A stretch of 64,000 bases of DNA from Corbicula japonica (GCA_038501625.1 JAZAYU010000720.1:62001-126000), one strand, 5' to 3'. Numbered from the stretch's first letter, positions 46,164 through 59,594 are shown. Notes: generated by a model from the sequence alone, not told the origin. A program made the numbers and translations.

Positions 46164-46523
46164 CTATGCCCCCACCCACCCCACAATTACTCAACACTTT
46201 CAACCAAAGTATGTTAAGTACATCTGTTGTAAACATTTTCTATAGCATTACATATGAAAAACACTAACATTGAACCTTTAACAATTATTTATAAGTCTTA
46301 ATTCTAATTTCAAGTGAAAAGGGCAAAAATCAAATATAAAAAAGCAAGGATGAGTTATGGGCCTTTGAAAATAAACCTGATGTAAGATAAAATAAAGGTA
46401 TACAAAGTTTTAAACCTTAATTTTTAGGTCTAAAAAGGGCAGTAATTTGAAAAAAATCAAAGAGTTATGGTTCTTGGCATACATAGTCAGGGTCATGATG
46501 ATGGATAAGTTTCAAAAAAAGTA

Positions 46524-47113
46524 ATATATGCATATCAGGAATCGCCACACTCAAAATACACAGCCTCCCCACGCAGCGAAAAAGAAGAGAGGAAGAGAGA
46601 GAGCGCATGTTTTATATACATATGTCAATTAAAATAGGACGCCACAAACAATTAACGAAGAAGAGAACCTTTGGGGATACCGCCTTGGAACGGTCAGTGG
46701 CAAAACAAATTGCCACTGGGGGTTTAAACCAGGTTCTAGGGTGCACCAACCTCACACTTGCCCCAACAGGTTCTCGTATCACAAAACAAGTACAAATTGT
46801 CTTGGTGAAATAACTCCAACCCACCTATCAGCTCAACAATGTTGCATGCAAAAGCATACAAACATATAAACATAAGAATTAATCGCATTGTAAAGCCAAA
46901 GGGCGGGTACTCAATGATCTTTCCGAGACCAGAGCACCTGGAGTAAAATCAGCAAGAACACGATGACAGGGATACAAGAAACAAATCGAGCTTCTAGGTT
47001 CTTTAAAGAAAAGATTTCCCCATAAACCTTCATAAACTCTTACACCCCTGCCACCGTCGTGCAACCAAAGAGGTAAGCATAATGATCAACTGTAGATGGG
47101 TTAATCACCAGGT
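46524..47113 (-). mobile_element. Penelope-like 3' fragment, copy 9
   Basis: In minus orientation it begins with the last RT codons (CLVINPSTVDHYAYLFGC), then a stop, the 3' UTR and a full terminal repeat ending at atatgcatat near 46524. A 5'-truncated insertion into the satellite. Confidence 0.85.
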
Positions 47114-47805
47114 CAATGTCAATAATCAAAGCTATAGTACAAGAAGTATGAAAGTAACTAGCTTGCACGCAAACTTTAACCTGAAATTCTAAGTCAAAAA
47201 AGGGGCATAATTTGATTAAAAATGAAAGAAAGAGTCATGGTTCTTGGCATACATAGTCAGGGTCATGATGGTTAACAAGTGTCTTAAGTTTCAAAGCTAT
47301 AGTACGAGAAGTATGAAAGTAACTATCTTGCACGCAAACTTTAACCTGAAATTCTAAGTCGAAAAAGGGCCATAATTTGATTAAAAATTAAAGAAAGAGT
47401 TATGGTTCTTGGCACACATAGTCAGGGTCATGATGGTAAACAAGTGTGTTAAGTTTCAAAGCTATAGTACAAGAAGTATTTAAGTAACTACCTTGCACGC
47501 AAACTTTAACCTGTAATTCTAAGTCAAAAAAGGGCCATAATTTAAACAAAATGGAAATTAGAGTTATGGTTCTTGGCATACAAACTTGAATTATGATGAT
47601 GAAGAAGTGTTGAAAGTTTCAAAGCTGTAGTATGAGTAGTATGGAAGTTATGGGTTTGTACAGTAGCTTGCACGCAAACTTTAACCTGAAATTCTAAGTC
47701 CAAAAAGGGGCATAATTTGATAAAAATGAAAGTTAGAGTTATGGTTCTTGGCATACACACTTGGGATATGATGATTAACAAGTGTTGAATATTTCAAAGT
47801 TGTAG

Positions 47806-48896
47806 TGTGAGGAAAATTATTTGAAGATTTAGCTTGGGCCGAGTCTAACTGCTAAATCTTTTGGGTTATTTTAATGCTTTGTGTTAAATAAGCATGTTTG
47901 AACGGTAAAGTCCGAGGACTTCCGTCAGATGGTATAAAAGCAATTACCGTTCATTGATACAGGGCAGTCTGTCGCCGAGTGTCGAGGAATTCACATCGTT
48001 GAGATTCAACATTTTGGTCTGCATTATAGGTCCAATATAGTACATCTCTGTACTAGGGCATATTGACCGGGTTGTTTCGTTCAACATGTATGATGTGAAT
48101 AGTATTGGTTGAAGCTAGGGTTGATAGGGTTTTGAGATAGTGTCTTCAGACAATTGCTGGAAACACATGCGTCTGAAACACTTGTGTCCCTAAGGTAGCT
48201 TCAGAGTAGATGTTGAGCATAGGGTATTTAGATAGTGTCCTCAGACAATTGCTGGAAACACATGCGTCTGAAACACTTGTGTCCCTAAGGTAGCTTCAGA
48301 ATAGGTGCTGAGGATAGGTTTCAGGTTAGACAGTGTTCCCAGACTATTGCTGACGAAGAGGTTCTCGCATCCTCGGGATATCACATAAGTCTGAGACACT
48401 ATTGTTCAGCAGCGTTTTAGTGTTGAGGGTATGTTTGAAGGTGTTTTGCTTGAGGTTTTGTTTAGATGTGATTTGTTGACTTTGTTGAGCAGAATTTGAA
48501 AGTTTTAGTTGCTCAGGTTTGCTTGATGCAAGTGTGTAATTTTTTGAGGATCTGTTGAAAGTAGTTCGAAACATCATTGTGTTTCATATAGTTTTATTGC
48601 TCAGCATATGCGCTGAGATCGTGCTTGAAGTTCGTGTGTGATTGTTATGTTTCGGACTGTGATTTTTGTTTGGGTGATAGGTTGAAACTTTAGCATCAGC
48701 TATTTTTGTCCAGGAGGTTCATTGCCCTGGGAATATTGTTATATGTTCAGCTGATTCTTAACCTTGATTATTTTGTTTCGTCCCAATCATTTCTGAAATC
48801 ATTATAATCATTTTGGAGCAAAGTAGCTCAGGAAAAATGTATTATATTGTTAAAACAATACATTGCCCTGACATACGTTGGAATCATTTTTCGAGA

Positions 48897-48927
<31 letters not shown>

Positions 48928-48978
48928 GGCTGAGACAAATAGTCGGTTTTATGTGCCTTCCGCTCGGGGCACGTTACA
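47806..48978 (+). mobile_element. solo LTR-like insertion, 1173 bp
   Basis: Begins TGTGAGGAAAATT and ends GCACGTTACA, so it has TGT...ACA termini, flanked by GTAG on both sides (47802-47805, 48979-48982). Removing it restores the satellite unit and its 175-bp spacing. A TATA box (ggtataaaag, about 47931) lies in the first part. An internal 95-bp direct repeat (gacaattgctggaaacacat at 48149 and 48244) and a short (AT)n tract at 48901-48927 are present. No internal region follows, so it would be a recombined solo LTR; the parent family is unknown. Confidence 0.65.
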
Positions 48979-49440
48979 GTAGTATAAGTAGTATTGAAGT
49001 TATTAGTCTGTACAGTAGCTTGCACGCAAACTTTAACCTGAAATTCTAAGTCGAAAAAGGGCCATAATTTGATCAAAATGAAAGTTAGAGTTATGGTTCT
49101 TGGCATACACACACGGGACATGATGATGAACAAGTGTGCCAAGTTTTAAAGCTGTAGTATAGGTAGTATTGAAGTTATGAGTTTGTACAGTAGCTTGCAC
49201 GCAAACTTTAACCTGAAATTTTAAGTCAAAAAAGGGCCATAATTTGATCAAAATGAAAGTTAGAGTTATGGTTCTTGGCAAACACACTCGGGACATGATG
49301 ATGAACAAGTGTGCCAAGTTTAAAAGTTGTAGCTATAGTAGTTTTTAAGATATGGGTAGGTTGCACGTAAACTTTAACCAAAGCGGGACGCCGACGGCGA
49401 CGCCGACGCCAAAGTGAGTACAATAGCTCGACATATTCTT

Positions 49441-50454
49441 CGAATAGTCGAGCTAAAAAACAGCAGATAACAGTAACACTTCTTATTCCCCAATGATGCT
49501 AAAAAACACACTAATTTCTGGCAAAACGACGATAAATTTCCCAATTCCAGGGGTATGGGTCATATTCCCAAAATGGTGAAAAAAAGCCCTGTGTTTACAT
49601 GTGACACCAGAGCAAGCCAACATGGGGCGCCCCACGGGAAAAGGTGCATTCGGTCATACATTTGTATTTTTAGATATTTTTGTTTTAACTACATTTGGAA
49701 AGCTCTTACACTTATCTATTATTTTCTCATAACTTTATGGCAATTTTGTTACACATTTTGACAGCATAATATTATTTTTACCTTGAAATGCGTAAGAAAT
49801 AATGTCGGCTACTCAACTTAGGCCTAATGAAATCATTTCGAGATTTGACATCAAAAGCCCCAATGTACCTTTTCCCGTGACGCGTCCCAATTGTCTATTC
49901 CAACATGTGCCCAAAATTTCTTGTGTTTATTGAATAATGCCTACTGCACAGTAAATGGATCAATTTTTTAAAAAATCATGTAAGTGACATGATTTTTTTG
50001 AAAGAAGTGTCTTTCATTAATAATTTTCACTTTATATGTTACCTAACATCATTTTGCAGATGCACTTTCTGCCTTTTGAAGTTAGCATCGCTACAAATGT
50101 TGTGGGAGCACTTCAAAGTGTCGAAAATGGCCCATTTTTGCATGTAAGATGTTAGCATCTAAAAATTGCCATGTTTTCATCAATCTGTAATTTTATTCTA
50201 CTATTATATAGTGAGTTTTCTTTTGTTGTTCCTTTTAGGCAATTTAGTTGCGGTTATTTTTATGTATAATACATAGTTCTATGACGGCTAGTTCACTCAC
50301 AATTTAAGAAACACTAACGACAGTGCCATGTAAGATGGCTTCACCAAAAAAATGTCCTTGAACTTTATGGCCTTCAAAATACCATTAACAGTAATATATA
50401 AAGCTTGATTTCCTGCTACATACATTTCATTATGTTCACTAAATGGGAAAATAA
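49441..50454. other. non-coding stretch
   Basis: An 18-bp inverted pair (cacgggaaaaggtgcatt near 49632; aatgtaccttttcccgtg near 49862) lies here, plus a 28-bp segment repeated inverted near 62648. No gene supported. Confidence 0.4.
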
Positions 50455-51592
50455 CAAGAGGTGTTTGTCAAACACAAATGCCCCCCCCCCCCCCCCCTGA
50501 CGTGCAAGTGATATCTATTAGCATTGAATTTAAATTTTTGGAAATTTAGAGACTTTTGTAAGCTTTAGCAATGAAGGGTACCAGTCATGAAAGCAATTTA
50601 CAAGACGGTGGAACTCCTATATATCAATAACCAGGTCATCCAATGAGAGGATTACATTTACCTCGACCTTAAGCTTCAACCTACTGACCTCAAAATCAAT
50701 AGCTCATGTCTACTAGTCATGGCAAACCTCCATACCAAATATGAGAACTGTATCACAAAGCATAGTCTTCTACTGGTGATGACATGTTGTCTAGTTACTG
50801 ACATGACAAACTTTCTGTATTTAAGGTAACTGTGACCATGACCTACTGACCCCAAAATCAAAAGGGTCATTTACTAGTCATGATGACCTTCGCATCAAAT
50901 ATGAGGACTGTAACACAAAGCGCTGTCAAGTTATTGATCAGACAATGATTTTGTGGTCAAGAAAATTATTACCTTGACCTTTGGCCTACTGACCCTTAAA
51001 TTAATACGGGTCTTGACCAACCTCCAAACCAAATATGAGTACTGTATCACAAAGTGTTGTCTAGTTATTGATCAGACAAGGTTTTTGTGGTAAAGGCCAC
51101 TGTGACCTTGACCTTTGACCTACTGACCCCAAAATCAATAGGGGTCTTCTACTGGTCATGACCAACCTCCACACCAAATATGAGGACTGTATCACAAAGC
51201 GTTGTCTAGTTATTGATCGGACAAGGTTTTTGTGGTCAAGGCCACTGTGACCTTGACCTTTGACCTACTGACCCCAAAATCAATAGGGGTCTTCTACTGG
51301 TCATGACCAACCTCCACACCAAATATGAGGACTGTATCACAAAGCGTTGTCTAGTTATTGATCGGACAAGGTTTTTGTGGTCAAGGCCACTGTGACCTTG
51401 ACCTTTGACCTACTGACCCCAAAATCAATAGGGGTCTTCTACTGGTCATGACCAACCTCCACACCAAATATAAGGACTGTATCACAAAGCGTTGTCTAGT
51501 TATTGATCGGACAAGATGTGGTCTACGGACCGACCGACCGACCGACATGTGCAAAGCAATATACCCCCGCTTCTTCGAAGGGGGGCATAACT
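50455..51592. repeat. 145-bp tandem array within a dispersed element
   Basis: After aggtgtttgtcaaacac and a C17 run (50481-50497), units of the form 'gtgacc-ttgacctttgacc... ctactggtcatgacca... gttgtctagttattgatc' repeat. Clear spacing is 145 bp (51095, 51240, 51385), with older diverged units from about 50650. The last unit leads into (gacc)n and ccccgcttcttcgaagggg. I know this layout as a common bivalve dispersed repeat. Confidence 0.85.
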
Positions 51593-53707
51593 AGATTTTT
51601 ATAGGTCAGAGCATAGAATTTTGCTATCAACAATTTCACTATGTTGAATCGGTTTGTCCCTAAAAAATGGTAACGTCCGTCCCCCCTCAATATCTTTTTA
51701 AAAAATGATCAAAGTAATTAAAAAATACCCACTTTTCAAGCTCTCAGATGGCAGATATTAGAAAAATAAAAGTTAACATCTCTTAGTCAAAGCAGTAAAA
51801 AATTACAACACTTTATTTAAAAGTAAAATGTAACGTCCGTCCCTGTAACGTCCGTCCCCTTTTATACATGTTCTTTCATGCTCATTAATTAATCATATTT
51901 TGGTAGAAATTTAAAGTCTTTTGTTGTTTTTTTAATGACTGATCCTTTTCCTACAAATCTGATTCAAAAATTTCATTAAAGATGTGTGACATGACTGTAT
52001 TGGCAGAATCTCTAAGGAATACACTTTCTCTGGTAACTTGGAGTGACTTTTGAATATATAAACTTATTTTTTCAAAATATTGCTTGTTTTCTCCACAAAA
52101 AAAACACTTTATTTTACCTCTTTTAACATATTGAAACTACTAAATAGAAATATAACACTATGTTGAGTGAATTTACTCAAATATTCTAATTTTATGGTAG
52201 GGGGACGGACGTTACAAAATTATGAAATGTTCTGTAGAAGTAAAAAAACAGGATTTCATATTTTTTGTCCTGAATTTCTGGAATTTAAGCTAAATTCTTT
52301 TTTAAAATCAATCTTAAATCATCGTAACTATATTTTTAATGTGTTTTCAACTTTCCTAGGGCTAAAGTTTGTAGTTCAAAATTTCAGAGCACACTTAAGT
52401 TGCCAACATGAAATAAACAATAATGGAAAAATTGTCTCTTAAAACAACATTGTGACAATTTATTAGCATATTTAATCCCTAGTCAGTTGCTTAAAACAAC
52501 ATGATCACCCTCAATTAGCACATCTTCAATCATACAAACTGATCATCAAAAGGACATAGATCACACCCCCTGCTGATAAGACCTGTGCCTTGCTAATAAG
52601 ATTATGCAACATGGTCATAAACCATAAGGCCCTTTACCTAATTAGCATAATGTACAGAACTGAACAGTGATTGGTTGGATACTAAATTGATGGGAAGGTT
52701 TAAAGCTTTAATTTTCTTGTCAAACAATAAATCAAATTCCACAAAAGGATAATGATTATCATGTAAATTAGTAAAGATGCATTTAATGAACTTAAAATTA
52801 GATGCTGTTAACATGTTAACAGTAAAAATGATGACAGCTATTCCTGATATGTCTATTTCACCTTTTTGTTAACTCAGATAGTCTTTTCTATTTTATAACT
52901 TTCTAATGAATTCTTTTAAACAGTGTTGCAATAAACATTTCCTTTTAAATTTAACTTACAATTTGTTAACTTAAGATGAAGTGCAATCTGCCTTCTGTTG
53001 CTGATTGTGGAGGCTTACTTAATCAAAATCTCAACTTTTAATTTAGTAAAAACTATTTTTCAGTTTTGTTTTAAGTTTTGTGATTCACTGTTTAAAGTTT
53101 CCAAGAATGACAATACCTACATTTCATCTTCATCAAACAAGAACAAAGTTCAGCAGAGACATATGAGAATCACTTAGTACTGTTACTAGTAGTGCCCTTT
53201 TTAGCAAGTTTCCTTGTTTAAGCCCAAACCCCAACCCTTTCTGAAGTCCTATCTTAAGAATTTAAGTATTACAGATATTTAAGTATACAGATGTAAATAT
53301 AAAACAATATAATAAGTTAATGGACACATGTTCTGTGATAAATTCCAAACATGTCCAGTGACAACCCTTCAAAATATCCTGGGCGAATACTGATTAACGG
53401 TTGTATCATGAAGTAGTCTGCTTGCCTCCGCATGGAATGGTGAACACACAGTCTAAGCAGAAGTCTTATTTTAAACTAACTACTGGTCAGCTGGATGTGT
53501 TGAAAGAATACAAAATTTGTGATAAAGTTAGTTCTGACATGCTGCCATGTTGATAACTCCAGAAGTTTCAATTGATATTAGCTTGCACGTGCTATTTGAT
53601 CTCTTACCACAAGGCATTTTATGACTAAACAGGTTATTTTACCTAATATGATTGTGTTAAACAATATCACAGTTGATAATCTTATGAAATGAGGAAATAT
53701 ATAATTA
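51593..53707. other. non-coding stretch with repeated GTAACGTCCGTCCCC motif
   Basis: The motif occurs at 51670, 51830 and 51845 and inverted at 52201. No gene supported; 52440-53700 shows nothing recognisable. Confidence 0.5.
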
Positions 53708-54260
53708 AAGGACAAGGGACGATCTTGGCCGAAATTTGCCCATTATACAAAAACAGTAAGATTTATATCTCCGTAAAGTTCAATGTCTCGCCGACATTTC
53801 ACTATATTTTTTTTTAATTTTTGTGAATGCGTTAGGCCGTTATAACATTTTATGTTGAGCATATACCCTTAGAAAATCGCGACGTTTTATCGTTACATGA
53901 CGTCGTGATATCAGTATAATTACTTCGTATACAATGCCGTACTTAAATATTGTTCAAAATTTTATTTATTAAGATTTACACATTTTAATGTGTTGGTAGA
54001 AAAAAGAAATTATTTTCCAACATTCTTCAAATATAACGAAGTTTTATAAATTGTTCGTAAAATAATTTATAAAAGTTTTAAAAAACCCTATCGGTTATTT
54101 AACTTTTTGCGAAAGTGCCATGGGGTATTTTAAAGGGATGTAATTCACTCATGTCCTGTTCTTAAGCATTAATGAAATGCGTACTCCAATTTTGCACTCC
54201 TTTACAATTTTGGCTGTCTAATTGCCTTTTGTTAGCTAGATACCATATTAAGCTGTTTAG

Positions 54261-54506
54261 GTGTGCGCACATGTCTACAACTCTACTGTCTGGCCTACGT
54301 TTGCAGTACTAGACAACAACGGCGCATTCGCGATATTCTATCCAGCATTTATATTGCCAGGCCAAGACATTTCTGCTTTGAATATTGGCAAAGTTTTTAT
54401 CGAGTTCTGTGTGAACAAGCACTCCGTATGATTCGTCGTAGAAATGTTCCTGGGAAAATGACGAGGCCAGTTTGAGCTGGTAAGCTCCAAGAGTTATGCT
54501 TCTCAA
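54261..54506 (-). pseudogene. SWIM-type zinc-finger protein relic
   Basis: The frame reads LGAYQLKLASSFSQEHF, IQSRNVLAWQYKCWIEYREC, then a TAG where Trp would be expected, then YCKRRPDSRVVDMCAH. This matches the GxYQLxxAxSYxxEH ... QSRH ... WYCxCxxGxRxVGxCAH pattern that I associate with SWIM-domain proteins carried by invertebrate transposons. The second Cys of the CxC pair is Arg and a stop interrupts the frame, so it is dead. It is the only recognisable coding relic inside the 53708-59183 element. Confidence 0.6.
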
Positions 54507-55254
54507 ATCTTTAATCGCATTTTAATATGGTTAACCGGTTGCAATTTTGGGTTAAGTTAACCATATATAGATATAGAAATGTAGAAAGCAAATAAAAATT
54601 TTCGTAGCTATTTTCATACTTTTGCATTTGTGATGTTTGCAGTATTTTACAGGTATTTTTGACACCGACATGTATATTAAGAATACCATAATTGTGTTTC
54701 ACACATCCCCGGATGAAAGGAGTGACGCGTTTCCGATGAGAGGTGAAAATGATGAAAATAATTACTGACAAACTAATTAGTACCATTACTAATGCTTATG
54801 TTAGCGACATCGTAAAAGAACTTCTTCAGTCATTTAAATATTAGATTATATTAAATATTTATCGCGTTATTCTAAAACAATTGAACATATTGCGCCTATG
54901 CGATTTTCGCTTTTGAAGTAAATAATTATTATCTATGGTTAAACTATCTGTATAATAAGTTAAGTATAAATTTTATTAAATCTAAATTTGTAAGAAAAAA
55001 AGTCAATGCCTCTACGCAATTTTGTTTTTTTTTTCGTTGAAATTCCATAAAACAAAACCACCGGGCAACCGCGGGTACAGATTACAGAGTCTCACACATT
55101 TTTTGCGACGTAAATATGATGATTTTATTAAAGAATTCAAAAAAATGTTGAACATTCCTATGTTCCTATTAAAATTCGTAAGTTTAAACTCTTCTTTCGG
55201 TTACAAGTTCCGCTTAACCGGTTACAAAATCTAGAATTGGTCACATCCGTAATA

Positions 55255-55413
55255 TATAGAGGATACAACATGAGTGATCATTTTATACTGAAATTATTAA
55301 ACGAGTCATCTAAATCGATATAAAACGAGGCTTTTGCCGAGTTTTATATCGATTTAGATGACGAGTTTAATAATTTCAGTATAAAATGATCACGAATGAT
55401 GTATTCTATTTAT
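55255..55413. mobile_element. foldback (MITE-like) family C
   Basis: tgatcattttatactgaaat at 55275 pairs with its reverse complement ending at 55392; perfect or nearly perfect arms of about 52 bp around aggcttttgccga, extended imperfectly outward (ggatacaacatgag / gaatgatgtattc). Confidence 0.85.
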
Positions 55414-58400
55414 CACATACCCTGAAAAAGCAAGCAAAATCCATGAATTGTTCCTTTCTATCGCCTAGAAGAGTGAAGACAAAACGTGTGTGATTCGGTC
55501 GTATCGGGTGATACATAAGCTAGTCCCCAAAGAATTTATTCTACCGTTCACCCATTTGCCAAAATAAGTAAATATAAAAAATAAATTAACAGCGCTAGAG
55601 TCTAGATATTAAAAGAATCTACCATTTATAGGCTTCTGAAGTTGTGTTTTATTAAATAAATCGATCTACTGAATGACGTCATTTGTGTAAACTTTAAAAG
55701 CGGCATATGACAACATTGAAATTTGCTGGATGTATAAACTCAAATTTTGGATTGAAAATGTGGTTCTGGTGTTTTTATTTTGTTTCGGGGATGTTGTAAG
55801 ATCACACCGACGATGTTTTGAAAACGATGTCAGCGTCTGGGTCATTTTGTTTTCGATTTACACGAAATGAAAATGGCTTTGTTGCTGTTGTTGAATTTCA
55901 TCATGAACTTTCCTATTGCTATCTTACGGAGTAAACAAGTGTCAGAAAGTTATATTTTCCGTGGATATTATCAATATAAGGGATGCTTAAGTTCCTTATA
56001 GAAGTTGATTGCTTGCCTGAAGGGGTCAGATTTCAAAGTCATTTTCATAAATTTGTTTTGATCACTGTTTACGCGGATGAATAGTGATTCGGCTGCGATA
56101 TATAACTAGTTATATATCGAAAATATATAACGGGTGTTATTACACTCCCACACCGGAAGGTATGTGATAAATACAAATATATACCACTATGAATTTATAC
56201 TACGATGAAAATCTCGTTGTATTTATTCAATATTCAATTCAAGCATGAATATATCTTTTTGTTGATTTACATAGCACTGTAACGCTTATGAGGTGACTTT
56301 CTTTTTTATGCGGCAAAAAGACATACATTTGCCGCATAAAATATTTAAAGCACATACAAGTACAACAGTGGTTGATATAATATCATTACAATCGGACTTA
56401 GTTTGTTTTTGGTGTCGATACTTTGAGAGAGTAACATTCTGGCAAAGATTTAGTGAAGTTGATTTAATTTTGAACCAAACCAAACAAGTCCACTTAACCA
56501 AGCTTCGAACTAACATTTTCAATAGGTTTATTCTGACAAAGATTTATTAAGAATGATTTTATTGTGAGCCAAACCAACTGATCTGTCTGCAAAAAATTTT
56601 TTAAATGAGCTTTGTTTCAAACTTGTTTTTATTTCCGTTGCAATAAGACCCAAGTAATGCACATGTGATTTGTACATGTACCTATTGCCCTAATACTGGG
56701 GAATACTGGGGAATACATGGACATGTGAAGCAATCCCTAGAAACGTCCCTAACACGCCGGGGTTTGGGGCAGTGGTAGCCATTTTGTAGAACCAGAAAGG
56801 GCTATGTGTGCCAATAAATAACAATAAAACAAATTTTACCCACTTGGCCGAGCATGTCATTAATATACGCGAAGAGTCTATCTCAATGATGACTTAATCA
56901 AAGCTCATCATTCTGTAGTTACACCAACAGTACTCTGGAGACTCCCATATCATTAAATTTCGAAACGGACGGACATCATCATACCAACGTCATCACCATC
57001 GTTTTCTTCAAATATTAGAACTTTGTTTCTAAGCTTTATTATAAATGGTTAATTTAATCCTCTTTATGTGGCAAAAAGGCACAGTTGCCGCAAATATAAG
57101 AAATTATTGCTTTCTGCATTGAGCGTCCCCGCATAAACGCAGTCGCACTGTTTATGCGTTGAAAATCACCACATAAACGAAAAAAAAATGTTTTGCGGCA
57201 ATGCTCCTATGCTGTATTACACAGCACTCCCGTTAACAATCGTTAAAATTGCAACTTTCGACACTGACACTTCATCGCATGTATATTATCTATTATTAAG
57301 AATGGTAATGCTTCTTGAACATAAAAATATAGACCTCTGCATGGCCCTATTATAACACGGAAAAACAAGTAAATTGCAATTGGTGCAAATGCACATTTCT
57401 AGTGTAATGGATGCCATTAAATCGTTTGTTTTATGTTTTTTTTGTTTTGTTTTTTTTAAACTTACCGGAAATCTATTCATACAGAAAAGAGTTCCAAGTA
57501 GCTTGTTTCCAGCAGCCGTTCGCAGTTTAACCACCAATTAGGCGACGGAATTTCTTCATGTTTTGACCGTGGTTTGCTGTCGATAATATCCCGGCAAGCA
57601 TGTTAAGTAAACAGATCATCAAACTGGGTTTTGGTTATGCTAGTTAGATTTAAGTAGTCGGATGCGCGTAGCATGCCTGTTGTGTCAGTCAAGTCTGACT
57701 TTCCTTTAGCGAATAATAATTTACTTCAGATATTTAAAATAAAAGTTTTAGATGTTTTGCTCATTACTCTTTTGAAATTTTCTTTCCTAAGGCAGAAAAC
57801 TCCACAGAGAACATGCCGTCTTTCAAATGATGTTAGCAGCAACGGGCCTTTGAAATCACCAATATACCCGTTTCAGCAAAGAGTTGCAAAAAGCATGTTT
57901 GGGAACTGCAGTTCGTTTAGTGTTGCGTGAATTGCATATCAGACAAGTGCCGTGACTATAACCACCTGGTTGTATGAAAAGTGGCACCGAAGACGACTTA
58001 GAATTTATTTTGAACAAGACGCATTTTTGGAGCGGGGTATTACTGTAAAATATTTTGCGATATTTATTGCAAATGCCAGAAGTGGGATTGACGGTTTTAA
58101 TCATGAAAGATTTATTCAAGCATTTCCGGAAAGCTTTATTATTTGGTCGCTGTTCGTACTGTTTAACTCATTTTATGCATACCAGGCAAGTGTAATCTTT
58201 TGTTAAGAGACATATTTTGAATCCTAAAAAAATCAACTGATCTCCGTTTGGATTTATTGTATATAGATCTAAATAGATTAAAAGATTAAAATATTATTAT
58301 ATGGTAATTGAACTTATCTTTGGTGATAAATTACGTTCTTAGTAAGACTTTTTAAACATAATAAGGCAGTGTAAGAGCAGTGTTGTTTTTAAATGAGTTT

Positions 58401-59183
58401 AACTTTTTTTCAAAAAAAGTTTTTTTATTTTACTAATTACGTCCCTTTACGTCGGTTTCGTCAAAACAAGAACGGCCATCGACAACAACAACCTTGGCCT
58501 GTTATATGTTTTTAACAGTATTACTTTTTTTTTCACTGGACACGGTGTTCATGCAATATGTTTGACAATAAAAGTGAATGTATTATGTATTTTTAAATTT
58601 TAGAAAATCTACGTTTCTATTAATTGATTAATAGACCCTGGTAAAGGTAAGGGGAAAAAGGGCGGAGTTTTTTACGACGAAATCAACGCTTTGTTGTCCG
58701 TTGATATGGTGAAATTCGACACCGTAGGTCATGCTAAAAGTCCATTATTAGGGAAAACCGACGTCATTTGCTTCTAGCATTGGCCGACATGCGGGCGGTA
58801 ATAAGAATAAAAAACCAATTAAGGAAACAATCATTTTCTTTTCACAAAATATAAAAATAAACTATGAGCGCATGCAACAACCACAAAAATATTTTTCTGG
58901 GAGATGTAACATCAAACTTGTGATAATCTGTGAAATTTTCGAAGTGGTTGTCACATGCACTCTATATTAATTTTTTACAAGAAGCGTTAAAAATTGGCAA
59001 ATAATGCCAAATTCGACGAAACGCGCGCGGTTCTATGCGTTCCCATGACGTCATAAAATATACACGAAAACATAACGAGTATATAATAAACTAAGTTTAT
59101 GCAAAGGCAAAAGTTATGATAAACTAAATTAATTTTTCACTAAAAAAGTGGGCAAATTACAGCCAAGATCGTCCCTTGTCCTT

Positions 59184-59594
59184 ATATGAATAAGTGCAGC
59201 CTGTAACTTCAATACTGTTATATGTAACGTCCGTCCCCCTAACCATCTATATTCTTGGTTCATGCACTGTTAACTTCCGCTTCAAAAATTAAAAAAATCT
59301 ATTGTTGTTCCTTTATCTTTGTTTGTATTGCTTGATTATTACAGGGTTTTTAAATAAAAATACAATCAAGCAGTGTCTAAATAAAAAAAAATCATTAACA
59401 AATTGTTGGCAGATTTTATAAAATTGAATGTCAAATATTTTTTTGTGTCAGAGAAGTATTTTCTGTAAATCCTGTATACTTTTTCTGGTAAATATATGAC
59501 TAGGCATAAAAATAAACCCCAAAAAGTTTATGTGAAACAATATATGGATTCAAAACAGCTGGTTTTCTGTGCACTGGTAACGTCCGACCCCCAA
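59184..59594. other. non-coding, with two more GTAACGTCCG motifs
   Basis: The motif at 59224 is complete; 59577 has one change (gtaacgtccgacccc). No gene supported. Confidence 0.5.

Larger units (their letters stand above)
46330..49440. repeat. 165-175-bp satellite, interrupted twice
   Basis: The marker cttgcacgcaaac occurs at 47162, 47327, 47492 and 47667, then at 49019 and 49194, with a variant near 49360. Spacing is 165 then 175 bp, and 175 holds across the LTR-like insertion once its 1177 bp are removed. A diverged unit lies at 46360-46520. The array ends with gccgacggcgacgccgacgc and ttcgaatagtcgagctaaa. Interrupted by 46524-47113 and 47806-48978. Confidence 0.9.
53708..59183. mobile_element. 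5.5-kb element with terminal inverted repeats
   Basis: The left end AAGGACAAGGGACGATCTTG (53708) is the reverse complement of the right end ending at 59183. The match continues through GGC.G.AATTTGCCCA, about 34 positions with two or three mismatches. No clean target duplication is visible; a TA duplication is possible. It contains a decayed SWIM-type ORF (54261-54506, minus), a foldback (55255-55413), and a minus-strand exon-like end with a gtaagt donor at 57465. Other ORFs inside (57673-58206) are not recognised. Confidence 0.7.

Noticed and set aside
43642..46236. Long Tyr-Thr-Ile-Leu ORFs (up to 227 codons) in the TATAG tracts
   Set aside because: Translations of a pentanucleotide repeat; open only because TATAG lacks stops in some frames.
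51593..53707. A coding gene in the motif-rich region (ORF 52167-52442)
   Set aside because: The ORF includes the repeated GTAACGTCCG motif in inverted form and has no recognisable domain or splice support.
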